Positions 8,826-18,174 of a stretch of 64,000 nucleotides of DNA are shown piece by piece. Where the stretch lies: NCBI RefSeq assembly GCF_006503695.1, contig NZ_SBIK01000005.1, forward strand, positions 62,001 through 126,000. The letters are read 5' to 3'. This stretch comes from Tepidiphilus succinatimandens (lineage in GTDB: Bacteria > Pseudomonadota > Gammaproteobacteria > Burkholderiales > Rhodocyclaceae). How positions within the stretch are numbered: position 1 is the stretch's first letter; each line of letters opens with the position of its first letter. The translations under genes and the position numbers were made by a program. Below the pieces are notes generated by a model. The model saw only the letters and a list, made by a program, of their open reading frames with translations, did no database searches and was not told where the DNA came from.

Positions 8826-10271
8826 ATGTGGCGCCGCCTCCTTCTCTCCTTCTCGCTTGCCGCCTTCACCGCCCAGGGTTGGGCCTACCAGCTGCCCGAC
8901 CTGGGCGCGGTGGCCACCGATGCCTTCAGTACGCAGGAGGAAGAGGACGTCGGCCGCATGGTCATGGTGCAGGTGCGCGAGCGCGAGCCCAGCTACATCG
9001 ACGATCCCGAACTCGAAGATTACCTCAACGCCGTGGGGCGCAAGCTCGCCGAGGCTTCCGACCAGCCGTTCCGCCGCTACCGCTTCTTCGTGCTGCGCGA
9101 TCCGACCATCAACGCCTTCGCGCTGCCCGGCGGCTACATCGGCGTGCACAGCGGCCTCATCCTCACCGCCGAGAGCGAATCGGAGCTCGCAGCGGTGCTC
9201 TCCCACGAGATGGGGCACGTGATCCATCGTCACATCGCGCAGCTCATCGACAAGCAGAAAACGACGAGCGCGGTGATGCTCGGCTCGATGATCCTGGCGA
9301 TCCTCGCCGCGCGCAGCGGCTCACAGGTCTCGGAGGCCGCGGCGGTAGGGGGGCAGGCCTTCGCCGTGCAGCAGCAGCTCGGGTTCTCGCGCGAATTCGA
9401 GCACGACGCCGATCGCACCGGGCTCGATATCCTCGCCAAGGCGGGGTTCGATCCGAGCGCCGCGCCGCGCTTCTTCGGTCGGCTGCTGCGCGAAAGCCGC
9501 CTCTACGAGAACAACGCGCCGGTGTATATGCGCACGCACCCGCTGACGACCGACCGGATCTCGGATCTGGAAAACCGCATCTCCTCGCCGAATTTCAAGT
9601 ATTCCCTGCGTCCGCGGCTCGATTCCCTCGGCTTTTCGGCGGTACGGGCAAAGCTCATGGCGATGAACGGCACCCCATCCGAGGCCTTGACGCGGGTGTT
9701 CGACGGCAGCGCCACCGGGATCGACCGCCAGATGGCGCGGGTGCGTGCGGCCTTGCGCGCCAACGACGTCAAGCGTGCCCGCGCGGCCTTCGATCAGTAC
9801 GCCAAAGGCTGGCCCGACGAGCATTGGCGCGACCTGCTGGAAGCGGAGGTGCTCACCACCGAGGGACGTCTGCCAGAAGCCCTAGCGAAGCTCGAACGGG
9901 CCATGCAACGCGCGCCCGAGGCGGTGGCGCCGCGCCTCGAGGCAATCGACGTGGCCTTGCGCCTGGGGCAGACGGAGCGGGCCGAACGGCTCGCGCGCGA
10001 AGCCGTCGACCGTGACAAGGACGAACGGCGTTATTGGCAGGCGCTGGGCAAGGTGGCCGCGGCCAAGGGGGACGAGGCCTGGGTGCATCGGGCGCAGGGT
10101 GAGAGCTTCGTGCTCGATGATCGGTTGGAAGCGGCCATCGACCAGTTCGAGCAGGCGCGCCGAGCCCGGCGTGGGGATTATTATTGGGAGGCGGAGCTGG
10201 ATGCGAAGATCCGGGCGCTCAAGGACGAGGTGCGCCAGCGCAAGCGCGAGGGAGGCAATCTGGCGCGCTGA
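8826..10271 (+). CDS. BepA-like M48 periplasmic metalloprotease with TPR domain
   Basis: A 481-residue protein with a signal peptide (MWRRLLLSFSLAAFTAQGWA), an M48 zinc protease domain with the HEMGHVIHRH motif near residue 130 and the downstream EFEHDAD glutamate ligand region. A C-terminal half of helical repeats (ARAAFDQYAKGW, EALAKLERAMQ, AERLAREAV) looks like TPRs. This is the layout of BepA/YfgC, which degrades or assists outer-membrane proteins stalled on BAM. BamA and BamD are encoded elsewhere in the window. ATG 8826 is chosen because it directly precedes the signal peptide. A TATCAT at 8813-8818 lies so close that any transcript from it would be nearly leaderless. Confidence 0.88.
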   Translation: MWRRLLLSFSLAAFTAQGWAYQLPDLGAVATDAFSTQEEEDVGRMVMVQVREREPSYIDDPELEDYLNAVGRKLAEASDQPFRRYRFFVLRDPTINAFALPGGYIGVHSGLILTAESESELAAVLSHEMGHVIHRHIAQLIDKQKTTSAVMLGSMILAILAARSGSQVSEAAAVGGQAFAVQQQLGFSREFEHDADRTGLDILAKAGFDPSAAPRFFGRLLRESRLYENNAPVYMRTHPLTTDRISDLENRISSPNFKYSLRPRLDSLGFSAVRAKLMAMNGTPSEALTRVFDGSATGIDRQMARVRAALRANDVKRARAAFDQYAKGWPDEHWRDLLEAEVLTTEGRLPEALAKLERAMQRAPEAVAPRLEAIDVALRLGQTERAERLAREAVDRDKDERRYWQALGKVAAAKGDEAWVHRAQGESFVLDDRLEAAIDQFEQARRARRGDYYWEAELDAKIRALKDEVRQRKREGGNLAR

Positions 10272-10307
10272 GTCGAAAACCTATCAAAAACATGTCAGGG
10301 AGGGGAG

Positions 10308-10685
10308 ATGGCGAAGAAAGTCCTCGTGGTCGACGGTGATGAAAACATCGTCATCGCCCTCGATTTCCTCTTGCGCCGGGCCGGCTATGAAGTCGCGGTG
10401 GCGCGCGATGGCGAGGAGGCCTTGTCGCTGACGGATTCCTTCGCCCCCGACCTGATCCTGCTCGAGACCGTCCTGCCCAAGATGGATGGTTTCGAGCTCT
10501 GCCGCCGTCTGCGACAGGATCCGCGCCATGCCGGACGCAAGATCCTCTTCCTCACCGCGCGCGGGCGCGACATCGACCGTGCCAAGGGTCTGGCCCTGGG
10601 CGCGGACGGCTATCTCACCAAGCCTTTCTCCACGCGCGAGCTGCTCGAGCATATGGAACGGCTGCTGGCGCCGGGAGCGGCTTGA
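10308..10685 (+). CDS. Single-domain receiver protein with altered phosphorylation site
   Basis: A 125-residue stand-alone CheY-like domain with a good GGGAGGGGAG ribosome site. The fold signatures are clear: KVLVVDG at the start, PDLILLETVLPKMDGFEL, ILFLTARG and GYLTKPF. The residue aligned with the phospho-accepting aspartate is glutamate (Glu53 in LLETVLP). The acidic pair is also changed: the usual DD or ED is Asp9-Gly10. The threonine (LTA) and lysine (TKPF) switch residues remain. I infer a phosphorylation-independent or permanently 'on' receiver. It overlaps the next gene by one base and so is probably made in step with the kinase-like exonuclease protein. Confidence 0.85.
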   Translation: MAKKVLVVDGDENIVIALDFLLRRAGYEVAVARDGEEALSLTDSFAPDLILLETVLPKMDGFELCRRLRQDPRHAGRKILFLTARGRDIDRAKGLALGADGYLTKPFSTRELLEHMERLLAPGAA

Positions 10686-12841
10686 TGCAGGCGCGCTGGC
10701 GTTTCGCCCTGGCGGTGGCGGTGCTCGCCGCCCTGATGACCGGCCCCTTCGTGCTCACGGCCGTCATGGTCTGGGCCGACACGCCCGCCGAGACGCGCTC
10801 CGCCTTACATCTGCTCGCCGACCGCTGGTTGCCGTTGGGGGTGTTGACGACGCTGGCCGGCTTTGCCGTGGGCATCGCGTTGCTCGGCCGGCTTTTTCGC
10901 CATTATGTCCAAGGGCTGCTGCGCATGGCCGAGGGCCTGGACGTGCTGCGCCGCGCCAACTCCGGTTTTCGCGTGCCGGAAGAGGGGCCGCGCGAGGTGG
11001 TGTCGCTTGCCCAGGCGATCAATCGCCTCGCCGATGACCGCGACCGCTTGCTCGCCGAGCTCGATGCGCGGGTCAGCGAGGCGCGCCGCGCCGTCGAAGA
11101 GGAGCGCAACCGCCTGGCCGCGCTGATGGCGCAACTGGCCGAGGCGGTGATCGTGTGCAACGCCGAGGGGCGAATCATCCTCTACAACGAGGCGGCGCGG
11201 CGGCTAGAGCGGGCCTTCGGCACCTCGGCCACGGCGGCGAGCGGCTGGATCGGGCTGGGGCGCTCGATCCACGCGCTGCTCGATCCCGACCTGGTGGCCT
11301 ACGTCTTCGATGCGCTCGAGGCCCGGCGAGGAGGGGGCGAGGCGCATCCGCAGCTGCAGGTGGTGACGGCGACACCGGCCGGCTCGCTCATCCGGGTGCG
11401 CGTCTCGCCGATCGCCGGGGAGGCGGCGGGAGAGGAGATCAGCGGCTACGTGTTGATGTTGGAAGACGTCACCGAGCAGATCGAGCGCGAAGCCGCGCGC
11501 AACGAGCTGCTCTTCGAACTCACCGAGGGCAACCGCGCGGCCATTGCCAACATCCGGCTCGCCGCCGAGATGCTGCACCTGCCCGACGTGGACGAGGCGA
11601 TGCGCGCGCGTTTCCACGCCGTCATCGCCCGCGAGGTCGAGGCAGTGAGCGAACGCCTGGAGGCGGCCTCGCGCGCTTTCGCCGACGCGCTGCGTGCGCG
11701 CTGGCCGCTCGAGCCGATGCGCGGCGCCGATCTGGTGCGCGCGGCGGCGGCCTATCTGCAGCGCCGGCTCGAGGTCGCGCTCAAGCTCGAGATCCTCGAC
11801 GAGGAGCTGTGGTTCGACGCCGATCATTTCTCGCTGTTGCAGGCGCTCGCCTTCCTCGCCGGGCGTCTGGTGGAGGATTACGGCGTGCGCACGCTGCGCC
11901 TGCGCCTGTCGGGCGACGAGCGCCTGGTCTACCTCGACCTGATGTGGTCGGGCGGCAGCCTCAGCAACGAGATCGTCACCGGTTGGGAGCTGGAACCCCT
12001 GAGCCTGGGCGGGACGCGCTCGCCGCTCACCCTGCGCGAGGTGCTCGAGCGCCACGGCGCGGCCATGTGGTTCGACCGCGAGAAAGCGCGCCATCGCGCC
12101 TTCGTGCGCCTGGCCCTGCCGCGCAAGCAGTCCGTTCGCCTCCCGCCGGCGGCGGCGCCCACCATGCCCCCTTTGGAGGAGGGACGGCCCGAATTCTACG
12201 ATTTCGATCTCTTCGCCTGGTCGGACAAGGCAGGCGCGCTCGAAGACCGTCCCCTCACCGAGCTGAGCTACACCGTGTTCGATACCGAAACCACCGGGCT
12301 CGACCCGACCGGCGGCGACGAAATCATCCAGATCGGCGCCACCCGCATCGTCAACGGCCGGCTGCTGAAGCACGAATCCTTCGAGCAGCTCATCGACCCG
12401 CGTCGTCCCCTCGATCCGGCCTCCATTGCCGTGCATCACATCACGCCCGAGATGCTGGAAGGGCACCCGACGATCGCGGAGGTGCTGCCGGCCTTCCATC
12501 GCTTTGCCCACGATACCGTGCTCGTGGCGCACAACGCCGCTTTCGACATGCGTTTTCTCCAGCTCAAGGAGGAAAAGCTCCGCATCCGCTTCGATCAGCC
12601 CGTGCTCGACACGCTGCTCTTGGCGGCCTTTCTCCTGCCGAACCAGGAGCATTCGCTGGAAGCGTTGGCGCTCTATTTCGGGGTGAGGGTCTTCGGCCGG
12701 CACACGGCGCTGGGCGATGCGCTGGTGACGGCGGAGATCTTCCTCAAGATGATTCCGCTCCTTGCCGAGAAAGGCGTGATCACTCTGCGCCAGGCGCGGG
12801 AGGCGTCGCAGCAGACCTATTACGCGCGCCTGCGGTATTGA
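10685..12841 (+). CDS. Membrane PAS / kinase-like protein fused to DnaQ-type 3'-5' exonuclease
   Basis: A 718-residue fusion. Residues 1-75 hold two membrane helices (ALAVAVLAALMTGPFVLTAV and LPLGVLTTLAGFAVGIALL) around a short periplasmic loop. A HAMP-like and coiled segment follows, then a PAS domain (about 145-265, AVIVCNAEGRIILYNEAARRL). Next comes a histidine-kinase-like region without a recognisable HELRTPL phosphoacceptor box or a clean ATP lid. The C-terminal ~180 residues are a DEDDh exonuclease: FDTETTGLDP, HNAAFDMRFLQL and HTALGDALVTAEIF. Such fusions sit beside acetate-type symporters in other Betaproteobacteria. ATG 10685 overlaps the receiver stop; a TTG one codon earlier is possible. 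The in vivo substrate of the nuclease is unknown. Confidence 0.85.
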   Translation: MQARWRFALAVAVLAALMTGPFVLTAVMVWADTPAETRSALHLLADRWLPLGVLTTLAGFAVGIALLGRLFRHYVQGLLRMAEGLDVLRRANSGFRVPEEGPREVVSLAQAINRLADDRDRLLAELDARVSEARRAVEEERNRLAALMAQLAEAVIVCNAEGRIILYNEAARRLERAFGTSATAASGWIGLGRSIHALLDPDLVAYVFDALEARRGGGEAHPQLQVVTATPAGSLIRVRVSPIAGEAAGEEISGYVLMLEDVTEQIEREAARNELLFELTEGNRAAIANIRLAAEMLHLPDVDEAMRARFHAVIAREVEAVSERLEAASRAFADALRARWPLEPMRGADLVRAAAAYLQRRLEVALKLEILDEELWFDADHFSLLQALAFLAGRLVEDYGVRTLRLRLSGDERLVYLDLMWSGGSLSNEIVTGWELEPLSLGGTRSPLTLREVLERHGAAMWFDREKARHRAFVRLALPRKQSVRLPPAAAPTMPPLEEGRPEFYDFDLFAWSDKAGALEDRPLTELSYTVFDTETTGLDPTGGDEIIQIGATRIVNGRLLKHESFEQLIDPRRPLDPASIAVHHITPEMLEGHPTIAEVLPAFHRFAHDTVLVAHNAAFDMRFLQLKEEKLRIRFDQPVLDTLLLAAFLLPNQEHSLEALALYFGVRVFGRHTALGDALVTAEIFLKMIPLLAEKGVITLRQAREASQQTYYARLRY

Positions 12842-12854
12842 GTCGGGGAGGGCG

Positions 12855-14852
12855 ATGAATCCTTCGGCCGGGCGCTTCTACTTCTTCTATTTCATCGGGT
12901 TTGCCCTCTTTTGCGCCGCGCTCGCGTTGGGGGAATCCTTCGGCATGTCGGCGCGCGCGATCGGCTTCACTTTTCTCTTCGCCACCATCGCCCTCTATGC
13001 GGGCGTGGGGGTGTTGGCGCGGACCTCCGACCTGCTCGAATTCTACGTCGCCGGCCGCGGCGTGCCGGGCATCGCCAACGGCATGGCGACCGCCGCCGAC
13101 TGGGTGAGCGCGGCTTCCTTCATCGGCCTGGCGGGAATCATCTACCATCAGGGCTTCGAGGGACTGGCCTACGTCACCGGCTGGACCGGCGGCTTCGTGC
13201 TGGTGGGGCTCCTGCTCGGCCCTTACCTGCGCAAGTTCGGGCGTTTCACCATTCCGGAGTTCCTCGACGAGCGCTACGGCAGCGCGGTGGCGCTCGCCGG
13301 CGTGGCGGCGGTGGTGCTCGCCTCCTTCGTCTATCTGGTGGCGCAGATCTACGGCGTCGGGCTCATCGCCAGCCGCTTCGTCGGCGTGGATTTCGGGCTC
13401 GGCGTGCTCATCGGCATGGCCGGCATCCTCGTGTGTTCCTTTCTCGGCGGCATGCGCGCGGTGACCTGGACGCAGGTGTCGCAGTATCTGATCCTCATCG
13501 TCGCCTACCTCGCACCGATCCTCGTGCTCTCGGTGGAGCGCTACGGCGTGCCGCTGCCGCATCTGGCGATGGGCGAGATGGTGCAGACGGTGGCGCAGGG
13601 CGTGGCCGAGCGGCGAGACCGCCCCGACGAGCAGCTCGCCCGTGCGCTCTACCGGGCCCGGGCCGAGCAATATCAGCACAAGATCGACGCTCTGCCCGCC
13701 TCGCTCGCCGAGGAGCGCGAGACGCTCGAGCGTGAGCTCGCCCGCTTGCGGCAGGAGGGCGGCGATCCGCGCACCATCTACCATCTGGAGCGTCAGCGGC
13801 AGCTCCTGCCGACGACGCCGGAAGCGGCACGCGCCCATTGGCGGCGGCTGCGCGATGCGGCGCTCGCCCAGGCCCGGCCGCCACGCGATTTCAGTCGGGC
13901 CTGGCATGGCGACACGCCGGCGGCGCGCCAGCATGCCCGGATCAACTTCCTCGCCCTGCTCTTCGTGCTGATGTGTGGCACGGCGGCGTTGCCGCACATC
14001 CTGATGCGCTACTACACCACGCCCACCGTGTCGGAGGCGCGCAAGTCCACCGCCTGGACGCTCTTCTTCGTGGCACTCCTCTATCTGGGCGCACCGATCT
14101 ACGCCATGCTGGCCAAGATCGAGGTGCTGCAGCACGTCGTCGGACACTCCTTCGATGAATTGCCGGCCTGGCTCGTGTCCTGGTATCGCGTCGGCCTCGT
14201 TTCCTTCGAGGACATCAATGGCGACGGCAAGCTGCAGCTGGCCGAACTCGCGCTCGACCCGGACGGAATCGTCCTGGCCCTGCCGGAGATGGGGGGCCTG
14301 CCCGCCTTCTTCGTCGGATTGGTCGCCGCCGGCGGCCTGGCCGCGGCGCTCTCTACCGCCGATGGGCTGCTTCTGACCATCTCCAACGCGCTGGGGCACG
14401 ATCTCTATTACCGGCACCTCGCGCCGCAGGCGAGCACCCAGCGGCGCCTGGTGGTCAGCAAGATGCTGCTGCTGGCGGTGGCGATCATTTCCGCCTGGGT
14501 GGCGACGCTGCGCTTCGACAGCATCCTCTTGCTGGTGGGGCTGGCTTTTTCGCTCGCGGCCTCGCTCCTCTTTCCCACGCTCATCCTGGGCATCTTCTGG
14601 CGCCGGGCCTCTCCTGCCGGCGCGCTGCTGGCGATGGTGCTGGGGCTGGGAACGAGCCTGGGCTATTATTTCCTGACGCACGAGTCCTTCGGCGGCCGGG
14701 TCGACCTGCAGCTCTTCGGCATCCAGCCGGTGGCTTGCGGCATCTTCGGCGTACTCGTGGGCCTGGCGGCGCACGTCGTGGTGAGCCTCGTCGGGCCGGC
14801 GCCGAGCGCACGGCAGCAAGCCCTGGTGGATTTCCTGCGCCGTCCTTCCTGA
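12855..14852 (+). CDS. Sodium:solute symporter, large VC2705-like subfamily
   Basis: A 665-residue SSS-family transporter with about 12-13 membrane helices. The SSS core is plain: EFYVAGRGVPGIANGMATAADWVSA-type segment near residue 55, GFVLVGLLLGPYLRKFGRFTIPEFLDERYG, and ALPHILMRYYTTPTVSEARKS. A hydrophilic insert of about 110 residues (roughly 240-355), rich in Glu and Arg, splits the usual fold. A second extramembrane loop carries DINGDGKLQLAEL, a near-perfect EF-hand calcium loop. Relatives include ActP-type monocarboxylate carriers, so acetate or a similar acid is a fair guess but not shown here. Follows the exonuclease fusion by 13 bases and probably forms one operon with it. Confidence 0.9.
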   Translation: MNPSAGRFYFFYFIGFALFCAALALGESFGMSARAIGFTFLFATIALYAGVGVLARTSDLLEFYVAGRGVPGIANGMATAADWVSAASFIGLAGIIYHQGFEGLAYVTGWTGGFVLVGLLLGPYLRKFGRFTIPEFLDERYGSAVALAGVAAVVLASFVYLVAQIYGVGLIASRFVGVDFGLGVLIGMAGILVCSFLGGMRAVTWTQVSQYLILIVAYLAPILVLSVERYGVPLPHLAMGEMVQTVAQGVAERRDRPDEQLARALYRARAEQYQHKIDALPASLAEERETLERELARLRQEGGDPRTIYHLERQRQLLPTTPEAARAHWRRLRDAALAQARPPRDFSRAWHGDTPAARQHARINFLALLFVLMCGTAALPHILMRYYTTPTVSEARKSTAWTLFFVALLYLGAPIYAMLAKIEVLQHVVGHSFDELPAWLVSWYRVGLVSFEDINGDGKLQLAELALDPDGIVLALPEMGGLPAFFVGLVAAGGLAAALSTADGLLLTISNALGHDLYYRHLAPQASTQRRLVVSKMLLLAVAIISAWVATLRFDSILLLVGLAFSLAASLLFPTLILGIFWRRASPAGALLAMVLGLGTSLGYYFLTHESFGGRVDLQLFGIQPVACGIFGVLVGLAAHVVVSLVGPAPSARQQALVDFLRRPS

Positions 14853-14917
14853 GCCGGGGTCGCCCTTTTCGGCTAAACTAAACAGTTCGCTTTTTCGTCC
14901 CATTCGACGCCCATCCC

Positions 14918-17545
14918 ATGAAAACATCCGACATCCGCAAAACCTTCCTCGACTTCTTCGCGAGCAAGGGGCATACGATCGTGCCTTCCAGCTCGCTCGT
15001 GCCCCAGGGCGACCCGACGCTGCTCTTCACCAACGCCGGCATGAACCAGTTCAAGAACGTCTTCCTCGGTCTGGAAGAACGCCCCTACAAGCGTGCCACC
15101 ACGGCGCAGAAATGCGTGCGTGCCGGGGGCAAGCACAATGACCTGGAAAACGTCGGCTACACCGCGCGGCACCACACTTTCTTCGAGATGCTGGGCAACT
15201 TCAGCTTCGGCGACTACTTCAAGCGCGAGGCCATCGCCTACGCTTGGGAGCTGCTCACCGAGGTCTTCAAGCTGCCGCCCGAGCGGCTGTGGGTGACGGT
15301 GTATGCCGAAGACGACGAAGCCTATCGCCTCTGGGCCGAGGAGATCGGTGTGCCGCGCGAGCGCATCGTGCGCATCGGCGACAACAAGGGGGCGCGCTAC
15401 GCTTCCGATAATTTCTGGATGATGGGCGACACCGGCCCCTGCGGACCGTGCACCGAAATCTTCTACGATCACGGCCCCGAAGTGCCCGGCGGCCCGCCCG
15501 GATCGCCCGACGAGGACGGGGATCGCTACATCGAGATCTGGAACCTCGTGTTCATGCAGTACAACCGCGACGAGCAGGGCGAGATGCATCCCCTGCCCAA
15601 GCCCAGCGTCGACACCGGCATGGGGCTGGAGCGCATCGCCGCAGTGCTGCAGGGCGTGCATTCGAACTACGAGATCGACCTCTTCCAGCGGCTCATCACC
15701 GCAGCCATGGAACTCACCGGCTGCGCCGACCGCGATCAGCCCAGCCTCAAGGTGCTGGCCGACCACATCCGCGCCGCTTCTTTTCTCATCGCCGATGGGG
15801 TCATTCCCGGCAACGAGGGGCGAGGCTACGTGCTGCGCCGCATCATCCGCCGCGCCATTCGGCACGGCTGGAAGCTCGGCGTGCGCGCGCCTTTCTTCTA
15901 CCGACTGGTCCCGGCGCTGGTGGCCGAGATGGGCGAGGCCTATCCCGAGCTCGTGGCGCGCCAGGCAGTGATCGAGGCGACGCTGAAGCAGGAGGAGGAA
16001 CGCTTTTTCGGCACCATCGAGCACGGCATGTCGCTGCTGGAAGCCGTGATCGCGCAGATGCAGGCCAACGGCCAGAGCGAGCTCGACGGCGAGATCGCCT
16101 TCAAGCTGCACGACACCTACGGTTTTCCGCTGGATCTGACCGCCGACGTGCTGCGCGAGCGCGGCTTCACCGTAGACGTGGCGGGGTTCGACGCGGCCAT
16201 GGCGCGGCAAAAGGCCATGGCGCGCGCCGCAGGCAAATTCAAGATGCAGGCGGTGCTCGAATACGAAGGGCCGACGACGCGCTTCGAGGGCTACGAGACC
16301 TTGGAAGACGAGGGGGAGATCGTGGCGCTCTATCGCGACGGCGCGCCGGTCGAGGAACTCGCCGAGGGCGAGGAGGGCGTGGTGGTGCTCGATCGCACGC
16401 CGTTCTACGCCGAATCCGGCGGCCAGGCGGGCGATCGCGGCGAGCTGCGCGCTCCGGAGGGGATCTTCGCCGTCGAGGATACGCAGAAGATCCAGGCCGA
16501 GGTGTTCGGCCATTACGGCGTGGTGCGCACGGGGCGGCTCGCGCTGGGGCAGCGCGTGCGCGCCCGTGTCGATGCCGAGGCCCGCGCCGCCACCGCGCGG
16601 CACCATTCCGCCACGCACCTCTTGCACAAGGCTTTGCGCGAAGTGTTGGGGCCGCACGTGGAGCAGAAAGGCTCACTCGTCGATGCCGATCGCCTGCGCT
16701 TCGACTTCGCGCACCCTCAGCCGCTCAGCCAGGAAGAGATCGAGCGCATCGAATGGCTCGTCAATCGCGAGGTGCTCGCCAACGTTCCCACGCGCGCCGA
16801 GGTGATGCCGCTCGAAGCGGCCAAGGCGAGCGGGGCGGTGATGCTCTTCGGCGAAAAATACGGCGAGACGGTCCGGGTGCTCACCATCGGCAGCTCGAAG
16901 GAGCTGTGCGGCGGCACGCACGTGACGCGCACCGGCGACATCGGCCTAGTGAAGATCGTGGCCGAGAGCGCGATCGCCGCCGGCGTGCGCCGCATCGAGG
17001 CGGTGGCGGGCGAAGTGGCGCTGCGCTGGGTGCAAGGCATGGATCGCAGCCTGGGGCGGCTCGCCCAGGCGCTCAAGGTGGCGCGCGAGGAGGTGCCGAC
17101 GCGCGTGGAAGCGTTGCTCGAGCAGGTCAAGGAAGCCGGGCGCGAGCGGGCGCGGCTCGTGCAGCGGCTCGCCCAGGCCGAGGCAGTGGCGCTTGCCGCC
17201 GCGGCCGAGACCGCGGGCGAGGCGAAACTGCTGGTGCGCCGGGTGGAGGCCGACTCGCCCGAGACGCTGCGCGAACTCGCCGACGCGCTGCGTTCCCGCC
17301 TGCCCAAGGCCGCGGTGCTGCTCGGGGCCGTGATCGAGGGTAAGGCCGTGGTGCTCGCTGCGGTGAGCAAGGAAGTGACGTCCCGCCTCAAGGCCGGCGA
17401 CTGGGTCAAGGTCGCGGCCGAGGCAATGGGCGCGCGCGGCGGCGGTCGCCCTGAACTCGCCCAAGCGGGCGGCGGCGATGCCGCCAAGCTCGACGAGGCG
17501 CTCGCGCAGGGCAAGGCGTGGGCGCTGGAGCGGCTGAAACACTGA
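14918..17545 (+). CDS. alaS: Alanine--tRNA ligase
   Basis: Class II synthetase charging tRNA-Ala, 875 residues, full family length. Motif 1 region ([20 protein letters not shown]), motif 2 ([25 protein letters not shown]) and motif 3 ([17 protein letters not shown]) are intact. The editing domain has the zinc-binding [12 protein letters not shown] and [13 protein letters not shown] segments, and the C-terminal oligomerisation domain ends in [18 protein letters not shown] 14918 begins with the expected [13 protein letters not shown]. It stands alone between the symporter and a toxin-antitoxin pair. Confidence 0.98.
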   Translation: MKTSDIRKTFLDFFASKGHTIVPSSSLVPQGDPTLLFTNAGMNQFKNVFLGLEERPYKRATTAQKCVRAGGKHNDLENVGYTARHHTFFEMLGNFSFGDYFKREAIAYAWELLTEVFKLPPERLWVTVYAEDDEAYRLWAEEIGVPRERIVRIGDNKGARYASDNFWMMGDTGPCGPCTEIFYDHGPEVPGGPPGSPDEDGDRYIEIWNLVFMQYNRDEQGEMHPLPKPSVDTGMGLERIAAVLQGVHSNYEIDLFQRLITAAMELTGCADRDQPSLKVLADHIRAASFLIADGVIPGNEGRGYVLRRIIRRAIRHGWKLGVRAPFFYRLVPALVAEMGEAYPELVARQAVIEATLKQEEERFFGTIEHGMSLLEAVIAQMQANGQSELDGEIAFKLHDTYGFPLDLTADVLRERGFTVDVAGFDAAMARQKAMARAAGKFKMQAVLEYEGPTTRFEGYETLEDEGEIVALYRDGAPVEELAEGEEGVVVLDRTPFYAESGGQAGDRGELRAPEGIFAVEDTQKIQAEVFGHYGVVRTGRLALGQRVRARVDAEARAATARHHSATHLLHKALREVLGPHVEQKGSLVDADRLRFDFAHPQPLSQEEIERIEWLVNREVLANVPTRAEVMPLEAAKASGAVMLFGEKYGETVRVLTIGSSKELCGGTHVTRTGDIGLVKIVAESAIAAGVRRIEAVAGEVALRWVQGMDRSLGRLAQALKVAREEVPTRVEALLEQVKEAGRERARLVQRLAQAEAVALAAAAETAGEAKLLVRRVEADSPETLRELADALRSRLPKAAVLLGAVIEGKAVVLAAVSKEVTSRLKAGDWVKVAAEAMGARGGGRPELAQAGGGDAAKLDEALAQGKAWALERLKH

Positions 17546-17617
17546 GCGTGACGAGCCCGGTGGAGCGCTGCATGCCTCATCGTGTCGGGGCGTTTTGCCC
17601 GCCAAAGGAGTGGCGTG

Positions 17618-17920
17618 ATGGGGCATAAAGCACTCACCAAAGTCGGGCGCATCTCGTGGAATGCGGAAAAGAACGAAAAATTGCGTCGAGAGCGGAATGT
17701 TTCTTTTCAAGACGTGGTCTACGCCATGGCGAACGGTGCCATTCTCGATACGTTCGATCATCCCAATCAGGACCGCTATCCTGATCAGAAAATCCACGTC
17801 GTCGACATCGATGGGTATGCCTATCTCGTCCCTTTCGTAGAGTCCGAAGACGAGATTTTTTTGAAGACGATCATCCCGAGCCGTAAGGCGACCAAAACCT
17901 ATCTGGAGCGAAAGGCATGA
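17618..17920 (+). CDS. brnT: BrnT-family toxin
   Basis: A 100-residue protein related to BrnT, an RNase-E-like-fold ribonuclease toxin. The hallmark ISWNAEKNEKLRRERNVSFQDVVYAM (the family's F/W-D-x-x-K-x-x-x-N-x-x-K-H-x-V-S-F pattern) starts near residue 12. Later come IHVVDIDGYAYLVPF and a C-terminal TIIPSRKATKTYLER. ATG 17618 has AAAGGAG 8 bases upstream; an earlier in-frame start at 17582 lacks one. Base composition is visibly less GC-rich than alaS, fitting acquisition by transfer. The stop overlaps the downstream antitoxin start as ATGA. Confidence 0.8.
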   Translation: MGHKALTKVGRISWNAEKNEKLRRERNVSFQDVVYAMANGAILDTFDHPNQDRYPDQKIHVVDIDGYAYLVPFVESEDEIFLKTIIPSRKATKTYLERKA

Positions 17921-18171
17921 ATGGGTTGGATCCGGAAGAACGGGAAATCCTCGAAGCCTTCGATGCGGGGGCGCTCAAGCGGACGCCACAGGCGGATCAG
18001 CTCAAGTCCCGCCATCAAAGTTATGCGAGAGAAATGGTTGGTCGGGAACGATTGATCCGCCTGCGTCTCTCTGAACGCGATATGCTGCGTCTGCGTCAGA
18101 AAGCGCAGGAGGTGGGCATCCCCTACGAGGCACTAGCCGCTCAGATCATCCATCGCTATGTCGAGGATTGA
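17917..18171 (+). CDS. Antitoxin partner of the BrnT-like toxin
   Basis: An 84-residue acidic/basic small protein whose start overlaps the toxin stop (ATGA). The C-terminal half, RLIRLRLSERDMLRLRQKAQEVGIPYEALAAQIIHRYV, looks like a ribbon-helix-helix/CopG-type fold (strand RLIRLRLS, then two helices). Such RHH proteins bind operator DNA and neutralise the toxin. Many BrnA antitoxins share this arrangement of toxin first, antitoxin second. No obvious operator was seen in the short upstream gap. Confidence 0.75.
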   Translation: MNGLDPEEREILEAFDAGALKRTPQADQLKSRHQSYAREMVGRERLIRLRLSERDMLRLRQKAQEVGIPYEALAAQIIHRYVED

Positions 18172-18174
18172 GTC

